Assembly (NCBI RefSeq): GCF_000336915.1
Contig: NZ_AOMD01000021.1
Location: 62,001 to 126,000 of the forward strand
Source: Halococcus saccharolyticus DSM 5350
GTDB lineage: Archaea > Halobacteriota > Halobacteria > Halobacteriales > Halococcaceae
Length of the DNA stretch: 64,000 nucleotides
Direction of reading: 5' to 3'
Shown: positions 35,319 to 43,590 of the stretch, in pieces
Layout: each line of letters opens with the position of its first letter
How positions within the stretch are numbered: position 1 is the stretch's first letter
Notes under the pieces: generated by a model
The model's input: the letters and a program-made list of their open reading frames with translations, nothing else
What the model was told of the DNA's origin: nothing
Database searches by the model: none
Program-made: the position numbers and the translations under genes

Positions 35319-36593
35319 TTAGAGCCCCCCGGAGAGGAGTGCGTCGACGACGCCCGGCAGCGAGGTCGCCGCGGACACGACCGCTAACACGACGAGTGCG
35401 GCGTTGATAACCGAGAGCGAGCGTGTGTTTCGGTGCTCACCCATCGTTTTCTCGTCGTTGACCGCCCAAAACAGTAGGACGGCCGTGATCGGGAGCCCGA
35501 CGATGGCGTTGTACGCCGGGAAGAGAATGATCATGTCGATCACGCCGAGGCCCAAAAACATCGTGATCAGCGGCGAGAATCCGCTGATACCGACGAGAAC
35601 TGCGTAGATGGCTTTGAAACTCCGGCTGGCCGAATCGGCCTCGTTCCCACGAGCGTGCTGGAAGAGATACGACGGCGTCCACATGATCGGGATGATGCTG
35701 TTGAACGCCGCAGCGACCGCGCCGACCAGGAACACCGTCCGCGCCCACTCGCCGATGACGTTCCCGAGCGCGCGTCCCGGGGTGAGAAACGTTTCGAGTT
35801 CGGTGTAGCCCGCCGGCCGGAGGACGGCGGCCGCGAGGACCAAGATCGCGATCGTGGTGATCCCGCCGACCGCGTAGCCGATCCCGAGATCTCGTCGCAT
35901 CGGGGCGATATCCGACCGCCCGGTCCAGCCTTTCTCCGCGACGAGGTTCGATTCGAGGAAGAAGTTCGGCCAGAGCGCGGTCGTGCCGAGAATCGACGCC
36001 ACGAGCGTGAGCGCGCCGACGCCGGGAACGCTCGGGACGAACCCGGTGGCGATCGCCGACAGTGGCGGGGCTGTCGTGCCGGTGACGACGAGATAGACGA
36101 TCAGCAGTCCGATCATCATCGCGGTCATCAACTGCTCGATGCCCTCGTAGTTCAACACGCCGACGGCGACGGCAGCAAATCCCGTGAGGACGGCGAGCGG
36201 CATCCAGCCGACCGCGCCACCGACTAGCAAGGAGAGTCCTTTCCCAACCGCGGCGGTCAGCTCGAACGCCCAGAGCAGACAGCCGCTCGACAGAACGACG
36301 GCGAGTACGGTCGCGAGCCGCCCGCCGAGTTTCCGCCGGACGAACACCATCAGCGGCTCGCCGAAGATGCCGAGCCGGGCGCTCATGTCCTGTGCCATGA
36401 AACCGAGCAACGCTGCGCCGACGACCGCCCACAGCAGCGCGTACCCGAATCGAACGCCGGCCGAACTGGCGATGAATATCGATCCGGAGCCGAAGTAGCT
36501 AGCAACCATCACGAACGCCAGCCCGTACTGCTGGAAGAAGCCGGACGTCGTGTCGCGAACCCGCTCTCGATACGATGAGGTAGTACCTGACAT
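35319..36593 (-). CDS. Nramp-family metal transporter, non-canonical metal site
   Basis: About 424 residues with eleven hydrophobic segments. The FGYALLWAVV stretch after TM1 and the overall layout fit the Nramp family. The metal site is unusual: the TM1 DPGN quartet aligns with GSGS (ASYFGSGSIFIASSAG), and the TM6 MPH motif aligns with LWP (TTALWPNFFLESNLV), so the coordinating Asp, Asn and Met are lost. The protein may carry Mg2+, another ion or a non-metal solute. An ATG two codons upstream (36599) is equally possible. It has no clear operon partner. Confidence 0.85.
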   Translation of the reverse strand: MSGTTSSYRERVRDTTSGFFQQYGLAFVMVASYFGSGSIFIASSAGVRFGYALLWAVVGAALLGFMAQDMSARLGIFGEPLMVFVRRKLGGRLATVLAVVLSSGCLLWAFELTAAVGKGLSLLVGGAVGWMPLAVLTGFAAVAVGVLNYEGIEQLMTAMMIGLLIVYLVVTGTTAPPLSAIATGFVPSVPGVGALTLVASILGTTALWPNFFLESNLVAEKGWTGRSDIAPMRRDLGIGYAVGGITTIAILVLAAAVLRPAGYTELETFLTPGRALGNVIGEWARTVFLVGAVAAAFNSIIPIMWTPSYLFQHARGNEADSASRSFKAIYAVLVGISGFSPLITMFLGLGVIDMIILFPAYNAIVGLPITAVLLFWAVNDEKTMGEHRNTRSLSVINAALVVLAVVSAATSLPGVVDALLSGGL

Positions 36594-36599
36594 GTTCAT

Positions 36600-36978
36600 T
36601 TCGAAAACTTCGATCGCCCGAACTGCAGTCCGCGCCGCAACCGGAATTTTCCGTCATCTATCGCCGCAGTGACCGTGACAGTTCGATAGTAGATCGCGTG
36701 CCACCTAAGAGCGTTGCTTGCGAACGACTCGTTCCACGGCTGTGCGGTGGTTCAGTGCTCGTCGGTCGACGACGAAAACTACCGTTGACGAGGTGTTTCT
36801 GTGGAGTGGAGAGCGAACGGTGTCGGAGAATCGCCAGCACCGCCGGAGGGAGGCGTTCGTCCCGAGACTCCTCTGTGGATTCGATCCTCGTCATCGCCGA
36901 TACTGAATAGGGCTCGTCACCGACCACTGGTGGATCGGTCGCGGATGGCAACCGACGGCGGGGACGATCGAGGGTGCG
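36600..36978. other. Intergenic stretch between Nramp-like gene and fumarase, no convincing gene
   Basis: About 380 bases. A minus-strand frame starting near 36897 (MTRIESTEESRDERLPPAVL) reads for 78 codons, but its third positions are only about half G/C, unlike real genes nearby, so it is not called. The left part presumably carries the promoter of the Nramp-like gene. No repeats or RNA genes noted. Confidence 0.4.
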
Positions 36979-38391
36979 CTATTCCTCGCGGCCCGGGATT
37001 CCGCGCTCGGTCATCGCGCGCGCATCGAGCACGTCGTCGGCTTCCTCGGCGTCGAGATACTCCTTCTCGACGACGACCTCGCGCACGGTCTTGTCTTCTT
37101 TGAGTGCTTCCTTCGCCACCTCGCTCGCCTTGTCGTAGCCGAGGTGGGCGTTCAGCGCGGTCGCGAGCGCCATGCTCCGTTCGACCTGCTCCTCGCACCG
37201 TTCGCGGTTGGCTTCGAGCTTGTCGACGAACTTCTCGGCGAAGGTCTCGCTGGCGTTCGCGAGCAGCGCGACCGACTGGAGGGTGTTGTGGGCGATGACG
37301 GGTTTGTATAGATTGAGGTCGATCTGGCCGTTCGCCGCGCCGGTCGAGACCGCGGCGTCGTTGCCGACGACTTGGACGTGAACTTGATTCACGGCCTCGG
37401 CGACGACGGGGTTGATCTTCCCGGGCATGATCGACGAGCCGGGCTGGTTTTCGGGCTGGTCGATCTCGCCGATGCCGTTTCTGGGTCCCGATGCGAGAAG
37501 TCGGAGATCGTTGGCGATCTTGTGCAGCGATCCCGACACCGTACGAAGCGCGCCGTGGGCTTCCGCCATCGCGTCGTGGGCGGCCTGGGCCTCGAAGTGA
37601 TCGGTGGCCTCCTTGAACGGTAATCCTGTTTCCCCGGAGATGTACTCGGCCGCGCGTTCGGGGAACTCCGGATGGGTGTTGAGTCCCGTGCCGACCGCGG
37701 TCCCGCCAAGCGCGAGCTCCGAGAGATTGCGAGTGGTCTTGTTCACGCGGGTGATCCCCTTGTCGATTTGAGCGCGGTAGCCGCCGAACTCCTGGCCCAG
37801 TCTGACGGGGGTTGCGTCCTGGAGGTGCGTCCGACCCGTTTTCACCACCGTGTCGAACTCCGCTTCCTTCTCGCCGAGCGCCGTCCGGAGGCGTTCGAGC
37901 GCGGGAACGAGGTCGCGCTCGATCGATTCGAGCGTGGCGACGTGCATCGCCGTCGGGATCACGTCGTTCGAGGACTGGCCGAAGTTGACGTCGTCGTTCG
38001 GGTGGACAGCTCTGGAACCGACGTCCTCACCGCGGATCTCGCTCGCACGGTTCGCGATCACTTCGTTGGCGTTCATGTTCGTCGAAGTGCCCGATCCTGT
38101 TTGGAAGACATCGACCGGGAACTGGCCGTCGTGTTCGCCGGAGATGACCTCTTCCGCCGCCGCGATGATCGCCTCCGCCGTCTCCTCGTCGATCAGATCG
38201 AGGTCGCGGTTGGCCTGCGCGGCAGCCTTCTTCACGATTCCGAGCGCGCGAACGAATCGCCGGTCGAAGCCGATCCCGCTGATCGGGAAGTTCTCGACCG
38301 CACGCTGAGTTTGTGCTCCCCAGTAGGCGTCCGCGGGGACTTCCATCTCGCCCAGACTGTCGGCCTCGGTGCGGGTGTCCTGATCGCTCAT
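36979..38391 (-). CDS. fumC: Fumarate hydratase, class II
   Basis: A 470-residue enzyme of the citric acid cycle that interconverts fumarate and malate. The superfamily signature GSSIMPGKINP is intact, and the other active-site blocks are TGSGTSTNMNANEVIANRA, NDDVNFGQSSNDVIPTA and TGRTHLQDATPV, where the His is a substrate-site residue. The start is placed at MSDQDTRTEADS; an ATG 12 codons upstream (38427) would add an atypical basic leader. It is a homotetrameric cytoplasmic enzyme. Confidence 0.95.
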   Translation of the reverse strand: MSDQDTRTEADSLGEMEVPADAYWGAQTQRAVENFPISGIGFDRRFVRALGIVKKAAAQANRDLDLIDEETAEAIIAAAEEVISGEHDGQFPVDVFQTGSGTSTNMNANEVIANRASEIRGEDVGSRAVHPNDDVNFGQSSNDVIPTAMHVATLESIERDLVPALERLRTALGEKEAEFDTVVKTGRTHLQDATPVRLGQEFGGYRAQIDKGITRVNKTTRNLSELALGGTAVGTGLNTHPEFPERAAEYISGETGLPFKEATDHFEAQAAHDAMAEAHGALRTVSGSLHKIANDLRLLASGPRNGIGEIDQPENQPGSSIMPGKINPVVAEAVNQVHVQVVGNDAAVSTGAANGQIDLNLYKPVIAHNTLQSVALLANASETFAEKFVDKLEANRERCEEQVERSMALATALNAHLGYDKASEVAKEALKEDKTVREVVVEKEYLDAEEADDVLDARAMTERGIPGREE

Positions 38392-38507
38392 ACACGCCCG
38401 CTTTGCGCCGGGGTTGGTAAAACTCACGGGAACCGGTCACGCGCTCGCTACGACCCGCCCGGCAGCCATCTCGTCCAGCACTGATCCGTCTCGGCAGTCC
38501 GTCTCGA

Positions 38508-38759
38508 TCAGGCGCTACGCTCTTCGTACTCCTCGGGAGTGTACGTCTTGAGTTCGAGTGCGTGGATGTCGGTCGTCATGTGCTCGCCGAGCGCGTCGTA
38601 AACCTGCTCGTGTTGGGCGACGAGCGTCTCGTCCTCGAAGGCCGGCGCGACGACGACGGCGGCGAGATGGTCGTCGTCCTCGCCGCGCGGCTGGGTGACG
38701 GTCGCGTCCGCATCCTCGATGCCGGATTCGATGAGTCGCTCGACCTCGGTGGTGTCCAT
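38508..38759 (-). CDS. BolA-like protein
   Basis: An 83-residue protein with the BolA fold: LIESGIEDADATVTQP, HLAAVVVAPAFEDET and the C-terminal block DIHALELKTYTPEEYEE. BolA proteins partner monothiol glutaredoxins and take part in FeS cluster handling or iron sensing in bacteria and eukaryotes. MDTTEVERLIESG is a normal BolA start; an ATG nine codons further up (38786) is less likely. It lies upstream of fumC on the same strand with ~115 bases between them, possibly sharing regulation, since class II fumarase itself has no cluster. Confidence 0.85.
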   Translation of the reverse strand: MDTTEVERLIESGIEDADATVTQPRGEDDDHLAAVVVAPAFEDETLVAQHEQVYDALGEHMTTDIHALELKTYTPEEYEERSA

Positions 38760-38925
38760 GTCCGAACGGGCGTGAGCCAGCGGCAAAACGCTTCAGGTCG
38801 CTCGTGGTGAGACCACTACCGGCGACCGACGTTCCGTGACGAGTTCGAAGCGGGGCTGTCGATCGTTTGCGGCACTAATCCGGCGATCCACGACGTATAT
38901 ACGGCGGCGATCGCTCGACGAAGAC

Positions 38926-39462
38926 ATGAAACTCCGCCGGCTTCCAGCCGACGAACCCGCCGTCCGTCGCTACGTCGAGGAGCTATGGCTCCCCTTCCAC
39001 CACGATCTCGAAGCGAATGTCGACCGCCACGCGCTCGCCGAGGACATCGATCTCGTCGCCGAGGAGACGGCGTTCCGACTCGACCAGCTCGACGAAGCGG
39101 GCTATCGAGCGTGGATCGCCGTCGACGGCTCGTCGACCGATGATTCGGGAGCCGACACCGACCTCGCCACCACCGACGGCGACTTCGTCGGTTTCGTCAC
39201 GACCGAGATCGACGAGGCATCTTCAGTTTTCGATCGGCCGGACCGGCTGGTCGTCGGAGATATCTACGTTCGCGAGCCGTACCGTGGTACGGGTCTCAGC
39301 CACCGGCTGATCGAGCGCGCTGTGGAGCGAGCACGCGAGGCAGGTTGTGCGGAGCTCGCGCTCGACGTCGATGTCGACAACGAGCGCGCCATCGGTTTCT
39401 ACGAGAAGCTCGGCTTCGAGACGCACCGTCATCGAATGACGGTTTCCGTTGATGATGTCTGA
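38926..39462 (+). CDS. GNAT-family N-acetyltransferase
   Basis: A 178-residue acetyltransferase. The acetyl-CoA site lies around IYVREPYRGTGLSHRLIERA (~residue 114; motif A with R-x-x-G-x-G/S variant), and motif B is ALDVDVDNERAIGFYEKLGF. An acidic spacer (STDDSGADTDLATTDG) interrupts the central sheet. The substrate could be a protein N-terminus, an amine or an antibiotic. ACGTATATACGG ~30 bases upstream contains a TATA box and supports the ATG at 38926 over one at 38836. Confidence 0.85.
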   Translation: MKLRRLPADEPAVRRYVEELWLPFHHDLEANVDRHALAEDIDLVAEETAFRLDQLDEAGYRAWIAVDGSSTDDSGADTDLATTDGDFVGFVTTEIDEASSVFDRPDRLVVGDIYVREPYRGTGLSHRLIERAVERAREAGCAELALDVDVDNERAIGFYEKLGFETHRHRMTVSVDDV

Positions 39463-39559
39463 GCTGTTCCTTATGGCAAAATTTCTACCCAACCTCCGAT
39501 ATGCGCATTCGTCAGTGATATCGTCAGCGTTGCTGATCAGCCGTTGGCACAGGTAGTCT

Positions 39560-40537
39560 TCAGGTCCAGCGATCGAGTCCCGACTGGACGACGCTCTCCT
39601 CGATCCGCTCGAAGCCGCGCTCGATCTCGCTCTCGGGGATCTCCCACTCGTCGGTCACGTACTCGCGCGCCGCGTCGAGGTCGGGGTCAATGTCGGTATC
39701 GAACTTGGCGTCGGTCACATCGGGGTTCAAAAACAGCTCTCGGATCAGATCGCCGTTCTCGATGTACGCATCCTCGGCCTCCAGCGCGGCCCAGAGGTCG
39801 CCGTGCTCGCGGACGAGTTTTACTGCGGTCTTCGGCCCGACGCCTGATACGCCCTCGTTGAAGTCCGTGCCACAGAGGATACCCACGTCGACGAGCTGCT
39901 CCCACGTGAGATCGTGCTCGGTGAGTGTGGCCTCGAACTCCATACACTCGGGGTCGCCTTTGCTCGTGAGGCCGCGGAGCGTGCGGGGCGCGCCGAACAG
40001 CAGGGTGTCGTAGTCCTCGCTGCCGGCGTAGTCGACAGTTCCAGAGCGGGCCATGTGGGCGGCCTGGGCCTCACCCTCCGCAGGGGCTTCGACCACCGGC
40101 ACGTCGAGCAGCCCGAGGAGTTCGCGCGTGGTCTCGTGGATCGTGTCGGTGAGGCGCTGGGTGCGTGCCTCCAGTCTGGCGGCCTCGATCGCGTCGCCCG
40201 CCTCGCGCGCTTCGACGGCGCGCTCTTCGGCCTGTTCGCGCTGTTCGCGCCGACGTTCGACCTCGTTGGTTTTGAGGTCGGTGACGCCGCCATCGAAGAC
40301 GAACACCGGCGTGACGTCGTGTTCGAAGAACTTGGGAAGGCCCTGGACGATTCCGACGAGGTTCGCGACCTCTTCGCCGGCCGTCGTGGTGTAAACCGCG
40401 TCGCTCGTCCACTTGACTGTCGTGGTGAGATATCGGTAGAGCCAGTTGTGGGCGTCGATCGCCACCGTTGCGCCCGCCAGCTCCGAGAACGCGATCGGCT
40501 CGATCGCGGCGAGTTGGCGGAGGTCTGCGTTACCCAT
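39560..40537 (-). CDS. fen: Flap endonuclease 1
   Basis: A 325-residue structure-specific nuclease that removes 5' flaps during Okazaki fragment maturation and repair. The XPG N-domain ([20 protein letters not shown]) and I-domain ([29 protein letters not shown]) carry the acidic metal ligands; the helix-hairpin-helix is [16 protein letters not shown]. The C-terminus QSGLDRWT is a PCNA-interacting (PIP) box of the archaeal type. A highly charged helical region ([20 protein letters not shown]) forms the arch over the active site. Confidence 0.95.
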   Translation of the reverse strand: MGNADLRQLAAIEPIAFSELAGATVAIDAHNWLYRYLTTTVKWTSDAVYTTTAGEEVANLVGIVQGLPKFFEHDVTPVFVFDGGVTDLKTNEVERRREQREQAEERAVEAREAGDAIEAARLEARTQRLTDTIHETTRELLGLLDVPVVEAPAEGEAQAAHMARSGTVDYAGSEDYDTLLFGAPRTLRGLTSKGDPECMEFEATLTEHDLTWEQLVDVGILCGTDFNEGVSGVGPKTAVKLVREHGDLWAALEAEDAYIENGDLIRELFLNPDVTDAKFDTDIDPDLDAAREYVTDEWEIPESEIERGFERIEESVVQSGLDRWT

Positions 40538-40711
40538 TGGCCGTCGTACGCGCGTCGCTTGCTTGACTCTACTGCAATCGAATCAACAGCGAGAAGCGGT
40601 CGTTCGCAAGCACTCAGCGCGGCGGGAAGCGGTGGCGGTCCGGGACGGCAGCGCACTCCCGTGACCCCAATCGTTAACCAACGTGCTGCGCAACTGCTGT
40701 GGGAGCCGACG

Positions 40712-41545
40712 ATGAATGGATTAGACGGGAGGACGGTTGTCATAACGGGAGCTGGATCCGGGATCGGGCGTGCGTCCGCGCTCCGTTTCGCTGACGAGGG
40801 GGCAAACGTCGTCGTTGCCGATATTGCGGAAGAGACCGGCCGTGAAACGGCCGATCGTATCGAGGATGCCGGTGGCAACGCGATCTTCGTCGAAGTCGAC
40901 GTTTCCGATCCCACGTCGGTCGAACGAATGGTCGATGTCGCTGTCGAGACTTACGGGAGCCTCGATTTCGCTCACAACAACGCGGGGATCCTCACCGGCT
41001 TCACGGAGGTGACCGACATCGAAGAGGCCGACTGGGACCGACTCCTCGACATCAATCTGAAAGGAATCTGGACGTGCCTGAAGGCCGAACTCCCCGTGAT
41101 GGAGGAGCAGGGACACGGAGCGATCGTCAACACCGCCTCTGAGGCCGGTCTGGTCGGGATGGGCGGCCTCTCTAGCTATTCGGCCAGCAAGCACGGCGTC
41201 GTCGGCCTGACGAAATCGGTCGCACTCGAATACGCCGGGCGGGGCGTCCGCATCAACGCGATCGCGCCTGGCCCAACGAACACGAACATCCAGTCCGGCA
41301 TGATCGGCGGTGATTTCTCCTCGATGTCGCTTACCCAGCGAGTCGTGGCAGTCGTTCGGCTGATTCGGACGGCGGTTCGGACCATCCGTGCGGATTTCGA
41401 TACATCGGCGATGCGGGACGTCCCGATGGACCGCATCGCAGATCCGGAAGAGATGGCTGGTGCGGTGGCGTTCCTGTGTTCGTCCGATGCCTCCTACATC
41501 ACTGGACACACGTTGCCGATCGATGGTGGCCAGGCAGCCGACTAA
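40712..41545 (+). CDS. Short-chain dehydrogenase/reductase, glucose dehydrogenase/FabG-like
   Basis: A 277-residue classical SDR. The cofactor motif is TGAGSGIGR, NNAG follows at ~residue 88, the active site is Ser in NTASEAG and YSASK, and the C-terminus is CSSDASYITGHTLPIDGG. VADIAEETG carries an Asp at the end of the second strand, indicating NAD+ preference. A ~40-residue insertion between the PGPTNTNI segment and the C-terminus is rich in Arg and hydrophobics. The start is clear: ATG at 40712 directly before NGLDGRTVV. Confidence 0.88.
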   Translation: MNGLDGRTVVITGAGSGIGRASALRFADEGANVVVADIAEETGRETADRIEDAGGNAIFVEVDVSDPTSVERMVDVAVETYGSLDFAHNNAGILTGFTEVTDIEEADWDRLLDINLKGIWTCLKAELPVMEEQGHGAIVNTASEAGLVGMGGLSSYSASKHGVVGLTKSVALEYAGRGVRINAIAPGPTNTNIQSGMIGGDFSSMSLTQRVVAVVRLIRTAVRTIRADFDTSAMRDVPMDRIADPEEMAGAVAFLCSSDASYITGHTLPIDGGQAAD

Positions 41546-41554
41546 GTGTTTACC

Positions 41555-42130
41555 TCACGTAGGCGGATCGATCACCGCCGGCGGGTCCGCCTCGCTTCTC
41601 GTGGCCAGAAAGTTCTCCTCGCCGTCGGAGAGATCGCGCTCGCGGTAGACATCGAGTCCTGCTTGGTAGGCCGTGCGTGAGCGCTCGGCTGGCCGGCCTG
41701 CGGGACGTTCGAGCACGAGCTCCGCGAGCCCGGTCTCCCGACCGGTGTAGCCGAACCCAGCCTTGTGGAGGGCTTCGTAGGCGAAGGGGTTGTTGACCGC
41801 GATCCGGAGGCGCTCGTAACCTCGATTCGCGGCCCGTTCGGCGGCGAACGCCGCGAGCCGCGCACCGATCCCGTCGCCGCGACGGTCGTCCCGAACCGTG
41901 ATATATCGGAACCAGAGCGTGTCCGGGTCGGTGCGGTCCTCGTTGAACGCGACCGCCGCAACGACCCACTCGTCGAACTCGCTTTCGTCCGCACTCGCGG
42001 CCGCGTCCGTCTCGCGGGCGACGGCCTTCCCGGTCTGTGACATCACGAACTTGCCGGCGTAACTGAACCGCCGGTAGTCGAGCCGGAGGGTCGGGCCGTC
42101 CTCGGGCCAGCCGCACACGACGAACTCCAC
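41555..42130 (-). CDS. GNAT-family N-acetyltransferase
   Basis: A 191-residue protein. The acetyl-CoA site is RYITVRDDRRGDGIGARLAAF (Arg-x-x-Gly-x-Gly), followed by RIAVNNPFAYEALHKAGFGYTG. The first 60 residues are beta-rich (CGWPEDGPTLRLDYRRFSYA) and the C-terminus carries ENFLATRSEADPP. It converges with the SDR gene (9 base gap) and diverges from the methyltransferase gene. Substrate unknown. Confidence 0.82.
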   Translation of the reverse strand: MEFVVCGWPEDGPTLRLDYRRFSYAGKFVMSQTGKAVARETDAAASADESEFDEWVVAAVAFNEDRTDPDTLWFRYITVRDDRRGDGIGARLAAFAAERAANRGYERLRIAVNNPFAYEALHKAGFGYTGRETGLAELVLERPAGRPAERSRTAYQAGLDVYRERDLSDGEENFLATRSEADPPAVIDPPT

Positions 42131-42203
42131 GGTGTCCCGTGGCGTGCGTGTGGGATATGTCCTCCGGGGAGGTTTTTAACCGGTGGCCGGTCTACGAGGA
42201 ACC

Positions 42204-42776
42204 ATGCACACGCCCGGCGACGTTGCGTACTTCGAGCGTTTCGCGCGCCACTACGAGCGGTTCATGCCCTCGACCGACGAGCGCGCGCTCCGGGCGGGAC
42301 TCGCACTCGCCGAGCGCGACATCGAGCGCGTCGTCGACGTCGGCGGTGGCACCGGCCGAGCGGTGCGCACGATCGACGTTCCCGAGCGGATCGTGGTCGA
42401 CGCCGCCCACGGGATGCTCGGCGAGGCGCGACGGCTGGGACTCGACGGCGTCCGTGCGGACGGCGCGTCGCTCCCGTTCGCCGACGAATCGATGGATTCG
42501 GTACTCATCGTCGACGCGCTCCACCACGTCGCCGACAGGGCAGGGGCGCTCGCCGAGGCGACCCGCGTCCTTCGACCGGGTGGCGTGCTGGTCTGTCGGG
42601 AGTTCGACCGTGCGACGCTACGCGGGCGCGCGCTGGTCGCGGCCGAACATCTCGTGGGGTTCGACTCGGAGTTTTTCACCCCCGAAGAACTCGCCGCAGG
42701 GGTCGAGAACGCGGGTCTCGACGCCGCAGTCCCCTCTCGCGGGTTCGGCTACACGGTCGCGGGCGTCAAACGCTGA
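42204..42776 (+). CDS. Class I SAM-dependent methyltransferase
   Basis: A 190-residue methyltransferase_11-type enzyme: motif I VVDVGGGTGRAVRTI, acidic residue in IVVDAAHGML, motif around GASLPFADESMDSVLIVDAL, and VLRPGGVLVCREF. It resembles menaquinone or small-molecule methyltransferases, but the substrate is undefined. The ATG at 42204 follows a GGTTTTTAACC inverted-repeat-like AT-rich element at ~42,170-42,180 that is a plausible promoter. It is followed 37 bases later by the DUF3054 gene, likely in one transcript. Confidence 0.85.
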   Translation: MHTPGDVAYFERFARHYERFMPSTDERALRAGLALAERDIERVVDVGGGTGRAVRTIDVPERIVVDAAHGMLGEARRLGLDGVRADGASLPFADESMDSVLIVDALHHVADRAGALAEATRVLRPGGVLVCREFDRATLRGRALVAAEHLVGFDSEFFTPEELAAGVENAGLDAAVPSRGFGYTVAGVKR

Positions 42777-42813
42777 TCGACGGATACATTCTGCCGCGCT
42801 TCGAACCGGATAC

Positions 42814-43239
42814 ATGAGCAGTGCCGTCGCGTCGCTCCGCGCGCGCACCGACCGCTCACCGCGAACGTTCGCGCTCGCCGTCGGTGACCTCCTCCTGATC
42901 TCGCTGTTCGTCGTCCTCGGCGAACTCCAGCACGGCTACGATCTCGTGGCCGATGCGCCGCGGGTCGTCGGCACCGCGCTCCCGTTTTTCGTCGGCTGGG
43001 CGCTCGCATCGATCCTCGCCGGTGTGTACGCACCATCGACCTCCCGATCGGTCGGCTCCGCGATCCGACGGACCGCGCTCGCGTGGATCGCGGCGGCGCT
43101 GATCGGTCAGGCGCTCCGCGCGACACCGGTTTTCCCCGGCGGGTTCGCGATCGCGTTCGTCCTCGTCTCGCTCGGCGTCGGGCTCGTCCTGCTGGTACCG
43201 TGGCGCGCAGCAGTCGCGTACGTCAGCAGTCGGAGCTAA
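42814..43239 (+). CDS. DUF3054 membrane protein
   Basis: A 141-residue protein with four hydrophobic segments: LAVGDLLLISLFVVLG, ALPFFVGWALASILAGVY, a third starting at ALAWIAAALIGQAL, and FAIAFVLVSLGVGLVLLVPW. This matches the actinobacterial and haloarchaeal DUF3054 family, of unknown function. The start ATG lies 37 bases after the methyltransferase stop. Confidence 0.8.
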   Translation: MSSAVASLRARTDRSPRTFALAVGDLLLISLFVVLGELQHGYDLVADAPRVVGTALPFFVGWALASILAGVYAPSTSRSVGSAIRRTALAWIAAALIGQALRATPVFPGGFAIAFVLVSLGVGLVLLVPWRAAVAYVSSRS

Positions 43240-43257
43240 GCCGAACGACCGAACGAT

Positions 43258-43590
43258 TCACCGCCACGGGTTCGACACCAGCTCGGCCTGGACGGAACTC
43301 CCGACCGCGATCCGACAATCAGACCGCGGTTCTGCGATACACAGCAGGACGTAACCCGACTCGTGGTGGCGCTCCTTCAGCGCCCGCGGCGGACGGGCGT
43401 GTTCGATCCGGCCGTCGAGGAGCTTCCCGGTGCAGGTCGCACACGCACCGGTCCGACAGCCGAAGGGGAGCGCGACGCCCGCGTGTTCGGCCGCCGCCAA
43501 AATCGGCTCGCCCTCGACGACCGACACCCGTTCTTCGCGACCGTCGGACCATTCGAGAGCGACGTCGTGCGCGCTACTGCCAGACGTCAC
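43258..43590 (-). CDS. 2Fe-2S plant-type ferredoxin
   Basis: A 110-residue ferredoxin. The cluster cysteines are in GCRTGACATCTGK (C-x4-C-x2-C), with the fourth Cys downstream in YVLLCIAEPRSD. It lacks the long N-terminal extension of the main haloarchaeal ferredoxin and has an unusual basic insertion (HARPPRALKERHHES). Its ATG lies 17 bases inside the 3' end of the SELENBP1-like gene, so the two are co-expressed and may share a redox path. Confidence 0.88.
   Translation of the reverse strand: MTSGSSAHDVALEWSDGREERVSVVEGEPILAAAEHAGVALPFGCRTGACATCTGKLLDGRIEHARPPRALKERHHESGYVLLCIAEPRSDCRIAVGSSVQAELVSNPWR

Noticed and set aside
36658-36951. 97-codon minus-strand frame between the Nramp-like gene and fumC
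   Set aside because: Third codon positions are not G/C-biased and there is no known motif or clear start.
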